Source: Arcanobacterium phocae (GTDB taxonomy: Bacteria > Actinomycetota > Actinomycetes > Actinomycetales > Actinomycetaceae). From it: a DNA stretch of 64,000 nt. The notes under the pieces are model-generated. The model searched no databases. It worked only from the letters and a program-made list of their open reading frames with translations, and was not told the origin of the DNA. Shown piece by piece: positions 16,714 through 24,823 of the stretch. The stretch lies in the NCBI RefSeq assembly GCF_900105865.1, contig NZ_LT629804.1, positions 1,488,001 to 1,552,000 on the forward strand, read 5' to 3'. The position numbers and the translations under genes were made by a program. The stretch's first letter is position 1; every line of letters begins with the position of its first letter.

Positions 16714-18110
16714 GTGCCTGTGAAGATAGCCAAGAGTTCCGTTGCTCGTCCTTTTCGTGGATACTTGATTGCTAAATGCCTGATCGCATCAGTTATGGCA
16801 TGGCCTTTGATGACGTTGATTCTTCAGACGAAGGGACTTTCATATCTAGAGATCGGACTTCTTAATTCGTTTGGGGCTGTTGTATCTCTTTTATTTGAGG
16901 TACCTATGGGACGTCTTGCCGATAGATGTGGACAAAAGTATGCGTTAGCTTTCGGCTTCCTATTGATCGCGCTTGGTGTCAGTGTTCTTGCCTTATTCGA
17001 CGCATTGCCAGCAGTTTATCTTTCTGAACTCGTCATTGGCGCCGGCCTTGCGCTTTCATCTGGTGCTGACAGTGCCTGGCTTTTCCAAGAGCACAAGCGA
17101 TTGGGAATGGAAGATGGCTATTTGAAGAGCCGGTCAGCCGTCGGATCGGTGACCTTGTTGTTTTCCATGACTTCAAGTGTGGTTGGACCGATACTGTTCT
17201 CGTGGCGCACCAGCCTACCGTTGTGATTGAGTGTGGCGTGTTATATCGCAGCTGCTGGCGTGTTTTTACGTCTGCGTTTGCATGACCAGTTATCTTCGGA
17301 ATCTTCTAAAGCCGATCAATCCACTCACGGAGCGCATAAACCGGGCACAGTTTTTCGCCGTGTCGCTGGTGTAATAAGAAATCATCAGCTATTTGTTGCG
17401 CTTGCGCTCGCTTCGACGATAGTCATGATTGCAGTGTCAAATTACTCGACGTATCTTGGGCCGTTCTTGGAAGAACGCGGTCTTGAAGTTCGAAACTTGG
17501 GAATCGTATTGGTGGTCGGGAAGATCGTCCAGTGGCTTGCAGTGCGAAATACTTATCGGCTCAAGCGTTCAACGGACCATGAGCGATTGCGTGTTCTCAC
17601 TGTTATGGGTTTAGTGATTCTTTTCTTGGTCGCAGTGAGTGTGACCATGCCTTCAACGCCTTGGATAGGTGCAGGGTCGTTTGTTTTGTTGTCTGGGTTG
17701 GCATCAGTTTTCTTTATCCTCATTGATGAACAAGTTAATCTGGTGATTTCTGACAAGTACCGGACAACAATGCTGTCCATCGTGGCGATGTTCGACGAGG
17801 CGCGACGATCGCGGTAGATCCGGCGATCGGAGCTGTGTTGGACGCCCTTGGGTTCTCTCGAACATATCTCCTGCTTTCGGCTGTACTGTCGGTTAGTTTT
17901 TGTCTCGTTGTCGCCCTTGCCACGTATTCCACCCGTAACCTCTCTGATCGGAATGATCCGGCAGGGCACTACGAGGTGTTCAAGCGGAACCACCTATTAA
18001 TAAGTATTCAATCCTGGTCGATTACGATTTCTAGGAGCCTCCAGTCAGCAGGTAACACCTCGTTACCGGTAAAGCTGGTAGCGATAGGTCTCGAATATTG
18101 TCGGAGCTAA
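16714..18110 (+). pseudogene. Decayed MFS transporter
   Basis: The start is GTG 16714 behind GAGGAGGGG. The first part encodes an MFS N-half with motif A (GRLADRCGQKYALAFG) and about six membrane segments. An in-frame TGA at 17224-17226 interrupts it; the frame resumes at once (SVACYIAAAGVFLRLRL), so a TGG-to-TGA change is likely. Near 17799 one base is missing from a G run: reading continues one frame over as GATIAVDPAIGAVLDALGF with two more membrane segments. The last codons run into direct repeat copy 2, so the native C-terminus is lost or replaced. Substrate unknown. The gene is bounded by direct repeats and separates coaE from uvrB, which suggests acquisition followed by decay. Confidence 0.85.
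18051..18100 (+). repeat. 50-bp imperfect direct repeat, copy 2
   Basis: Second copy of the 16599-16648 segment, in the same orientation. Both hairpins are kept; the second has TACCGG/CTGGTA with a G-T wobble. It ends at the uvrB promoter element. Confidence 0.85.
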
Positions 18111-18129
18111 CCGGTAGGCTTAAGGTATG
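18098..18129 (+). promoter_or_regulatory. Putative PafBC/RecA-NDp-type promoter of uvrB (leaderless)
   Basis: TTGTCGGAG at 18098-18106 matches 8 of 9 positions of TTGTCRGTG. N8 and TAGGCT (18115-18120) follow, and the uvrB ATG is six nt later. The spacing is identical to polA, and CCGGTAGGCTTA is shared with polA. Confidence 0.75.
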
Positions 18130-20178
18130 CGTCCTGTTACTGATATTGTGCGTCAAGAAGCACCATTCGAAGTTATCTCTGAATACACTCCGTCCGGCGA
18201 TCAGCCCACCGCAATTGCGGAACTCGCTGAGCGGATTAACGCCGGGGAAAAAGATATCGTTTTGTTGGGCGCAACCGGAACTGGAAAATCAGCAACCACT
18301 GCATGGTTGATCGAACAAATACAGCGCCCCACACTCATCATCGAGCCAAACAAAACCCTCGCCGCCCAAATGGCTGCCGAATTCCGGGAATTGTTACCCA
18401 ACAATGCCGTCGAGTACTTCGTTTCGTACTACGACTACTATCAGCCAGAAGCCTATGTGCCGCAAACTGATACGTTTATTGAAAAAGATTCCTCCATTAA
18501 CGACGAAGTGGAACGGTTGCGCCACTCGGCCACCAATTCGTTGATTACGCGGCGCGATACCGTCGTGGTGGCTTCTGTTTCGTGTATCTATGGTTTGGGA
18601 ACGCCGCAAGAATACGTTGATCGTATGGTGGACGTCCATGTTGGGCAAGAACTCGACCGCGATGCGTTACTTAAGCAGTTCGTGACGATGCAGTATACGC
18701 GCAACGATATGGCGTTCACCCGTGGCACATTCCGGGTACGCGGCGATACTGTGGAGATCATTCCGGTTTATGAAGAACTCGCTATCCGGATCGAATTTTT
18801 CGGCGATGAGATTGATTCCATCGCCTTACTGCATCCGCTAACTGGCAATGTGGTGCGCGAAACCGACCATGCTTATATTTTCCCTGCTTCTCACTATGTT
18901 GCTGGTGAAGAACGCATGAAGCGCGCAATAGCTTCCATCGAAGAAGAACTAGGGGAGCGGCTTACGGAGCTACGTGACCAAGATAAGCTGCTCGAAGCCC
19001 AACGCCTTGAAATGCGCACCACCTACGATCTTGAAATGATGCGCAATATCGGCACGTGCTCGGGTATCGAGAATTACTCGCGGCATATTGATGGACGTGG
19101 CCCAGGCACACCTCCTAATACCTTGCTTGATTATTTCCCGGAAGATTTCGTGCTAATTATTGACGAATCGCACGTGACGGTACCGCAAATCGGCGCCATG
19201 TATGAAGGGGATATGTCTCGTAAGCGCACCCTGGTTGATTTCGGATTCCGGTTGCCTTCCGCAATGGATAATCGGCCACTGAAATTCGCGGAGTTCTTGG
19301 AACGAATCGGTCAGACGGTTTATCTGTCTGCGACTCCTGGTAAGTATGAGATGGAACTTTCTGATGGATACGTCGAACAAATTATTCGTCCTACAGGCCT
19401 AGTAGATCCAGAGATCATTGTTAAGCCAACAAAAGGCCAAATCGACGATCTGCTCGAACAAGTACGTGCCCGCGTCGATCGTGATGAACGCGTTCTGGTC
19501 ACCACGTTAACCAAGAAAATGGCCGAAGACCTCACCGATTATCTTGCCGAACGCGGGGTCAAGGTTGAGTATTTGCATTCTGACGTCGATACCTTACGGC
19601 GCGTTGAACTGTTGCGTGAACTACGCATGGGCAAATTCGATGTATTAGTGGGCATCAACCTGTTGCGTGAGGGCTTGGATCTACCAGAAGTCTCACTTGT
19701 TGCGATCCTCGACGCCGATAAGCAGGGCTTCTTGCGCTCTACGACGGCGCTTATCCAGACCATTGGACGTGCAGCTCGAAACGTTTCTGGGCAGGTGCAC
19801 ATGTACGCCGATTCGATAACACCAAATATGCGTGAAGCGATCGACGAAACCAACCGCCGTCGCGAAAAGCAGATAGCCTACAACACCGAACACGGCGTTG
19901 ATCCGAAACCATTGCGCAAGAAGATCGCTGACGTGACTGACATGCTCGCCCGTGAAGATCTCGATACGAGCGAGCTACTTGACGGGGGTTATCGCAAAGA
20001 AAAGTCAGTTGCCGAACGATTACCTCAAGATGGTGCTGAAATTGAGCAACTACTTCAAGATCTGCGCGAACAGATGCATGTTGCTGCAGAACATTTACAG
20101 TTCGAGCTCGCAGCTCGGTTACGTGATGAAATCAATGATGTCAAACGCGAGTTACGTGCCATCAAACAAGCTCAATAG
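18127..20178 (+). CDS. uvrB: UvrABC system protein B
   Basis: 683 residues. Walker [17 protein letters not shown], the beta-hairpin region [20 protein letters not shown], the DESH helicase motif ([13 protein letters not shown]), SATPGKYE and QTIGRAARN are all present. A C-terminal UVR domain (about 635-675, [20 protein letters not shown]) binds UvrC. UvrB verifies lesions handed over by UvrA and positions UvrC for incision. ATG 18127 directly follows the putative damage-inducible promoter, so the mRNA is probably leaderless. Confidence 0.98.
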   Translation: MRPVTDIVRQEAPFEVISEYTPSGDQPTAIAELAERINAGEKDIVLLGATGTGKSATTAWLIEQIQRPTLIIEPNKTLAAQMAAEFRELLPNNAVEYFVSYYDYYQPEAYVPQTDTFIEKDSSINDEVERLRHSATNSLITRRDTVVVASVSCIYGLGTPQEYVDRMVDVHVGQELDRDALLKQFVTMQYTRNDMAFTRGTFRVRGDTVEIIPVYEELAIRIEFFGDEIDSIALLHPLTGNVVRETDHAYIFPASHYVAGEERMKRAIASIEEELGERLTELRDQDKLLEAQRLEMRTTYDLEMMRNIGTCSGIENYSRHIDGRGPGTPPNTLLDYFPEDFVLIIDESHVTVPQIGAMYEGDMSRKRTLVDFGFRLPSAMDNRPLKFAEFLERIGQTVYLSATPGKYEMELSDGYVEQIIRPTGLVDPEIIVKPTKGQIDDLLEQVRARVDRDERVLVTTLTKKMAEDLTDYLAERGVKVEYLHSDVDTLRRVELLRELRMGKFDVLVGINLLREGLDLPEVSLVAILDADKQGFLRSTTALIQTIGRAARNVSGQVHMYADSITPNMREAIDETNRRREKQIAYNTEHGVDPKPLRKKIADVTDMLAREDLDTSELLDGGYRKEKSVAERLPQDGAEIEQLLQDLREQMHVAAEHLQFELAARLRDEINDVKRELRAIKQAQ

Positions 20179-20225
20179 TGCTTGTCGCGAACTGAGCGCG
20201 ATATCATAACGCCAGAGATGTTACC

Positions 20226-20252
20226 TTCTAGCTACCCTCGCGTAAGCTAGAA
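20226..20252 (+). terminator. Hairpin after uvrB, possible weak terminator
   Basis: TTCTAGCT pairs with AGCTAGAA across an 11-nt loop, just before the riboswitch. No U-run follows, so termination is uncertain; it could be part of the riboswitch leader. Confidence 0.35.
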
Positions 20253-20256
20253 ATAG

Positions 20257-20378
20257 CGAAGGGGAGTATTCCCACGAAATATCGGTTCGTCATCGCGGCT
20301 GTTCAGCCCGGGCCGAGGCCACATACTCTCATTAGAGATGGCGGGAAGAGACCTTCGGTCATGTTCTGAACCGAAAGG
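20257..20378 (+). ncRNA. yybP-ykoY (manganese) riboswitch
   Basis: The class hallmarks are present: P1 CGAAGG (20257-20262) pairs with CCTTCG (20352-20357), GGGGAGTA follows the 5' strand, and AGAGACCTTC closes the 3' side, with GGCCGAGGCC in the middle. Downstream, CCTTCGGT (20352-20359) can instead pair with ACCGAAAGG (20370-20378), which contains the ribosome-binding AAAGG of the next gene. Mn2+-stabilised P1 would therefore free the Shine-Dalgarno site and switch translation on. The riboswitch class is known; this switching model is my inference. Confidence 0.88.
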
Positions 20379-20384
20379 CTAACT

Positions 20385-21425
20385 TTGCTTAACTCTATGC
20401 TTGTAACTGTTGCAAACTCATCCAGCTCTGATGCAACGATGGTTGTTCATGCGTGGGAATGGGCAATTCTTGGATTGTTCGTCGTCGCGTTGATTCTTTT
20501 TGATCTCCTCGGACATGTGCGTAAAGCCCACGAACCAACTATTGGTGAAGCCTCACGCTGGACCGGAGTCTATGTTTCGCTTGCTGTACTTTTTGGCATA
20601 GCAACATACTTCCGCCATGGTGGCCGGTTCGCCACCGAATTCTTTGCAGGCTATATCACCGAGTATTCACTCTCGCTCGATAATATCTTTGTTTTCATTA
20701 TCATCATCGCGGCATTTAAGGTACCTCGGAAATTCCAGCAAAAAGTGCTGATGTGGGGCATCATTATTGCCCTTGTGCTGCGATTTATCTTCATCATGAT
20801 CGGTGCAGCCCTTGTTGAAAAATTCATCTGGGTATTCTTCGCTTTCGGTGTATGGATGATCTACACCGCAACCAAGCAGGTCTTGGACGGTTTACATGAA
20901 GCGCGTGACCGCAAAAATGGTGTTAAAGAAGATGATGAGTATAAACCGACTGCGCTGACGCGCTTCATTTCTCGGGTATTCCCTGTTACAGCTGGGTTCG
21001 TTGGCGATAAGCTATTCCATCGCGCACAGGGAAAAACGTTCCTTACCCCGCTACTTATTTGCATTATCTCCATTGGGACGATCGATTTGCTGTTCGCGCT
21101 TGATTCGATTCCGGCAATCTTCGGTTTGACGAAGGAGCCGTTCATCGTGTTCGCATCGAATGCGTTTGCGTTGCTCGGTTTGCGCCAGCTGTTCTTCCTG
21201 GTCGACGGCCTGCTCGATCGCCTTATCTACTTACACTACGGTTTGGCGGCAATCCTGGGATTCATCGGCTTGAAGCTTTTGCTCCACGCTTTCCACGGAT
21301 ACGATATGCTCACCGCAATCACTGAACCAACACCAGGCATGTCGGTAGGCATCATCCTAGGCATTATTATTGTGACCGTGGTGGCCTCCCTTATAGGAGC
21401 GCGCAAACTTCGGACCGAACAATAA
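20385..21425 (+). CDS. TerC-family membrane protein, probable manganese exporter
   Basis: 346 residues. The TTG at 20385 is preferred because AAAGG lies 6 nt upstream; ATG 20397 is the alternative. At least seven membrane segments are visible. EYSLSLDNIFVFIII and IDLLFALDSIPAIFGLT are the two conserved acidic TerC motifs that bind metal within the membrane. The family (Alx, MeeF/YkoY) exports Mn2+, which agrees with the riboswitch in front. Older annotations call it tellurite resistance, but metal export is the better-supported role. Confidence 0.93.
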   Translation: MLNSMLVTVANSSSSDATMVVHAWEWAILGLFVVALILFDLLGHVRKAHEPTIGEASRWTGVYVSLAVLFGIATYFRHGGRFATEFFAGYITEYSLSLDNIFVFIIIIAAFKVPRKFQQKVLMWGIIIALVLRFIFIMIGAALVEKFIWVFFAFGVWMIYTATKQVLDGLHEARDRKNGVKEDDEYKPTALTRFISRVFPVTAGFVGDKLFHRAQGKTFLTPLLICIISIGTIDLLFALDSIPAIFGLTKEPFIVFASNAFALLGLRQLFFLVDGLLDRLIYLHYGLAAILGFIGLKLLLHAFHGYDMLTAITEPTPGMSVGIILGIIIVTVVASLIGARKLRTEQ

Positions 21426-21500
21426 GGGGCGGATTTTAGGAGTGGTTGCAACAGTCGTTGTTGATTAGTTCGATTATTCGTTCGGTTGGCTTGTCCTAGT

Positions 21501-21920
21501 CTAGTGTTTTGCGGGGACGGTCGTCGAATTCTTCGGTGTCTTTGGCTGTTTCAAACGCTGATGTGAGATGTGGTGAGCTCTATAAGGTTCATAGCTTCTG
21601 TTATCGGGTTTATTATTTGCTCGAACTTCACGGCTAATACTAAAAGGAGCACGACCCAGGCGTTGCGATATCTTCCGAATGCTCGCATTGTATTTGGCTA
21701 TGTCAGCGATAATGATGCGTTCATCTTGGGAAAGGTAGCGACTGCTAAGAGGATTCGGCTTGTCCACGCCAAACACTACCAATCCGCACATATGGCTTCG
21801 TTACGGCCCGTTGAACGATTCTTGCTGTTACGCCAAACTTTGCCACTACGTTGTGAAACACCCACAGCTTTCATGGCCTGAGTGAAATTCATTCCTTCGT
21901 TCAGTAGGCGTATGTAATGT
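21501..21920 (-). pseudogene. IS30-family transposase remnant
   Basis: Reading the minus strand from about 21920, one frame gives RRGHYIRLLNEGMNFTQAMK and then AVGVSQRSGKVWRNS, the IS30 N-terminal HTH. The frame then stops, and a second frame (21791-21501) continues with RYLSQDERIIIADIAKYNAS and KISQRLGRAPFSISREVR, the second IS30 helix-turn-helix. The DDE catalytic domain is missing. It is thus frameshifted and truncated at the 3' end. No inverted repeats were identified. Confidence 0.8.
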
Positions 21921-22034
21921 CCACGTCTCGTAATACACATCACTGAACGCGTCAGGTACTACACCTGTTGGTATGCCCACAACACCTGAAAATTCCTTTC
22001 CTAAGTCCGGTGTTGCAACAATCCCTAGAATCCG

Positions 22035-22171
22035 CCTTCCACCGATATCCCCAAACATGGGGCAATCTCGCTAATTGCTTTCCATTGAGTGCATGAACGA
22101 TCATCGGCAAGACGGTCATTAACCATCCGCACCGCTTGATCCCTAAAATCTTGTGAATACTACTTCGGCAT
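22035..22171 (-). pseudogene. IS3-family OrfA remnant
   Basis: From ATG 22171 the minus strand reads MPK, a TAG stop, then YSQDFRDQAVRMVNDRLADD and AISEIAPCLGIS. This is the N-terminal half of an IS3-type OrfA, broken by the TAG and truncated. It directly abuts the IS30 remnant, so the two elements are nested or were joined by deletion. Confidence 0.75.
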
Positions 22172-22495
22172 ATCCTAATCTTCTCAAAACAGGAATGCCT
22201 AAAAGTGACAGCTTTAAGTTCATTCGCTCACAGTGAAGTTCACCCTAATCTTTGCCCTAGAAATAGTTAGTTCCAGTTCAGAATGCAATTCGAGGATAAT
22301 CCTGCCCCAAAACTCATGACCGCCGGATTCCGAAAATGATAATAGGATTAGGTGGGGGCAACGATAGCTCTGGTAAAATGAAAAAGTTGATAATTATTAA
22401 GGCAGAATTTAGGAGTTTGTCGTTCCGATGACCATGTGATTTCCACTCAGTTTTACTGAGACGTATTCAAAAGTTTCTACGTTCTGGAGATCACT
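22172..22495. other. Leader region of the ABC-F gene, no complete gene
   Basis: About 320 bp without a supported gene. TAAAAT (22374-22379) is a possible -10. AGGAG at 22411 precedes a minimal ORF, ATG ACC ATG TGA (22428-22439), and CTCAGT/ACTGAG (22446-22460) can form a hairpin. Such leader-peptide and hairpin layouts regulate some antibiotic-inducible ABC-F genes, but the evidence here is thin. GGAG precedes the ATG at 22496. Confidence 0.3.
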
Positions 22496-24115
22496 ATGCC
22501 TTTAATTTATCTTGACACTATTTCTTTTTCTTACGGATCTCGTCGTGTACTTGATCGTGTGAGTCTTCATGTTGGCGACTGCGAACGAGCTTTCTTGGTT
22601 GGCCCAAATGGTAGTGGTAAGACAACACTGCTCAAGATCATCCAGGGAGACCTTCAGCCAGATATGGGAGAGGTTGTTTCTGGTGTTTCGAGACAGTTCG
22701 TGCCACATCCTGATGACGTCGATGGTACAGTAGCGGACTACTTTGATGCAGCCTTGGCTCCGCTCAAAGAGTTGTCTATACGCTTTGACCAGATCACCAC
22801 CTCCTTGGTTGATGGAGGACATGCGTTCGAATCAGAGTATGACCAGCTCCTGGCAGAAATGACAGCACGCGATGTCTGGTCTCTCGATGCTCGTACATCC
22901 GAAATGTTAGCTGGCCTAGGACTCGACGGAATCGGAATGTCGTCGAATCGAGATATAACTTCATTGTCTCAAGGACAGCGTGCACGGTTGCGGCTGGCAG
23001 CATTGCTTCTGCTACGTCCTGACGTTTTGATTCTTGATGAGCCGACGAACCATCTTGACATTGAGACTATCGATTTTCTAACTAAAACTGTTAAGAACTG
23101 GCCTGGGCCGGTACTTATAGCTAGTCATGATAGAGCGTTTATTGAGGACGTTGCCACAGTCATTTATGACATGGATATTTCTGTGTGGAAAGAACTGGCA
23201 ATAGCTGAAGGTATGGCCAATATTGAGGGGCTGGTACGCAATGCGGGAAACTATTCGGACTACCTTGATGCAAAGGAAACTGCTAGAGAGAAGTACCATC
23301 AGATTCACGGCTATCAACAAGCTCAAAAACGTCATCTACGGCAACACCGCCGAGAGAGTATGAAGATCGCGTCCGGCGGGGATCGCGTGCAAGATCCACC
23401 GATCCGGATGGCGAAGAAATTTTTTGCTGATCGAGCTGCAGCTACGTCGGTTAAACGTACGCGGAACGACGACGAACGACTCCAACGCTTGGAGCAACGC
23501 GAAGTGCGCAAACCGCGAAACTACCAATTGGAATTCCCAGCCCGAGAAGGCCATCTGGGCGTGGGAGTTGCGGTCTCGGTAAGGCAAGCATCTGCGGTTG
23601 AACGCCTTGCGCCACTAGATCTCGACCTCTCGAGAGGGGAACATCTGCTGGTCACTGGAACAAACGGGTCTGGGAAAACCACACTTCTATCCTGGATCGC
23701 TACAGGTGAACCGCCTTCAGGTACAGCCGTGAGCGGCTTTGTATCTCGGGACGGCTCTGTAGGTTTCGTGCCCCAGCGTCTGCCAATGGAAGGCGATCCC
23801 GGTTTAGAACATAATGTCTGGCGAAACGGTATCGGAGATCTTGGTAAGGGGATCTTGCACCCATCGATGTGGTCAATTCCGATCTCACAGCTATCTGCTG
23901 GGAATCAGCGCCGTGCGCAGATCGCGGTTGCTCTAGCAGGAAACCCTTCCGTGCTGATCATTGACGAGCCGACCAACTACCTTGATCTTGATACCATGCA
24001 GGCGCTGGAGTTAGCTCTCAGTAAATGGAACGGAACACTCGTCGTCGCAAGCCATGATCGCTGGTTGATCGAGCATTGGCAAGGACGTCGCATTCATCTT
24101 CAAACCTGCAAGTAG
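22496..24115 (+). CDS. ABC-F family ATPase, possible ribosome-protection resistance protein
   Basis: 539 residues with two ABC cassettes and no membrane segments. Cassette 1 has Walker A GPNGSGKTT, signature LSQGQ and Walker B VLILDEPTNHLD. Cassette 2 has GTNGSGKTT, a variant signature LSAGNQRR and VLIIDEPTNYLD. The linker (about 245-330) is long and basic with HGYQQAQKRHLRQHRRE, as in the P-site tRNA-interaction motif. ABC-F factors either help stalled ribosomes or displace macrolide, lincosamide or pleuromutilin drugs. The position between IS remnants and a bacteriocin operon favours an acquired resistance-type protein, but the housekeeping Ettl/Uup-like option is not excluded. Confidence 0.88.
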   Translation: MPLIYLDTISFSYGSRRVLDRVSLHVGDCERAFLVGPNGSGKTTLLKIIQGDLQPDMGEVVSGVSRQFVPHPDDVDGTVADYFDAALAPLKELSIRFDQITTSLVDGGHAFESEYDQLLAEMTARDVWSLDARTSEMLAGLGLDGIGMSSNRDITSLSQGQRARLRLAALLLLRPDVLILDEPTNHLDIETIDFLTKTVKNWPGPVLIASHDRAFIEDVATVIYDMDISVWKELAIAEGMANIEGLVRNAGNYSDYLDAKETAREKYHQIHGYQQAQKRHLRQHRRESMKIASGGDRVQDPPIRMAKKFFADRAAATSVKRTRNDDERLQRLEQREVRKPRNYQLEFPAREGHLGVGVAVSVRQASAVERLAPLDLDLSRGEHLLVTGTNGSGKTTLLSWIATGEPPSGTAVSGFVSRDGSVGFVPQRLPMEGDPGLEHNVWRNGIGDLGKGILHPSMWSIPISQLSAGNQRRAQIAVALAGNPSVLIIDEPTNYLDLDTMQALELALSKWNGTLVVASHDRWLIEHWQGRRIHLQTCK

Positions 24116-24174
24116 ATGCGTGAAAGTCAAGGCCAATTATCATGGCAGTTGCGTCGAAGGAGACTCATGATGTA

Positions 24175-24819
24175 CTAGACTGGTTGATAATTAACAAGGT
24201 CAACAAGTGAGGTGCATCGTTGAGAGAGTCTCATATCATGGGTGGAAATAATGACGAGCGTGCCTCGTTTTGCTTCGTGTACGAGAAGAGATTCAATTAA
24301 TGTACGGTTTTCCTCATCAAGAGAGGCTGTTGGTTCGTCAGCGAAAATGACTGAGGATTGACGATATATTGATCGCGCAATCGCGACTCGACGTTGTTCA
24401 CCTCCACTGAGCACTCGAGCTTTGTCATGAGCGCGTTCCGCTAGCCCTACTTTTTCAAGCGCTTCTAATCCAGCACGTTCAGACTGATGCCCTCCAAATA
24501 ACGACTTTTTGAGTGTCACGTTGTAAAGAACGCTTTCGTCGTCGTCGATACCTGCATTTTGAATGACAAAAGAAGCCTGGTTACGCCAAAAAGCACTGAT
24601 CTGGCGTCGGCTCCACTGGGTAGCCTCGGATCCATCGTAGAAGATAGAGCCACAGTGGGCAGGTATCAACAAGCCGAGAGTATTGAGCAGGGTAGTCTTT
24701 CCGCAACCACTCGGCCCAATAAGTCCCACAAGTTGTCCTTCACAGAACTCAAAGTTGATTCTCGATAGCAAGACGCGTTTTTCAACCCTGATTTCAAGAT
24801 TTTCTGCTTTAAGTTTCAT
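24175..24819 (-). CDS. Lactococcin-972-group bacteriocin ABC transporter ATPase
   Basis: 214 residues. Walker A GPSGCGKTT, signature LSGGEQRRVAIARSI, Walker B VIFADEPTASLD and H-loop STHDMRLS are intact. It starts 4 nt after the DUF1430-type gene. The order bacteriocin, large membrane protein, small ATPase is that of lactococcin 972 loci, where the membrane protein and ATPase are thought to export the peptide or give immunity. Confidence 0.88.
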   Translation of the reverse strand: MKLKAENLEIRVEKRVLLSRINFEFCEGQLVGLIGPSGCGKTTLLNTLGLLIPAHCGSIFYDGSEATQWSRRQISAFWRNQASFVIQNAGIDDDESVLYNVTLKKSLFGGHQSERAGLEALEKVGLAERAHDKARVLSGGEQRRVAIARSIYRQSSVIFADEPTASLDEENRTLIESLLVHEAKRGTLVIISTHDMRLSQRCTSLVDLVNYQPV

Positions 24820-24823
24820 ATCT

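Noticed and set aside
20400..21425. Tellurite resistance as the role of the TerC gene
   Set aside because: The manganese riboswitch in front and the known TerC/MeeF metal export make Mn2+ efflux more likely.
21570..21881. 103-codon plus-strand ORF in the IS region
   Set aside because: It is antisense to the IS30 remnant and has no recognisable features.
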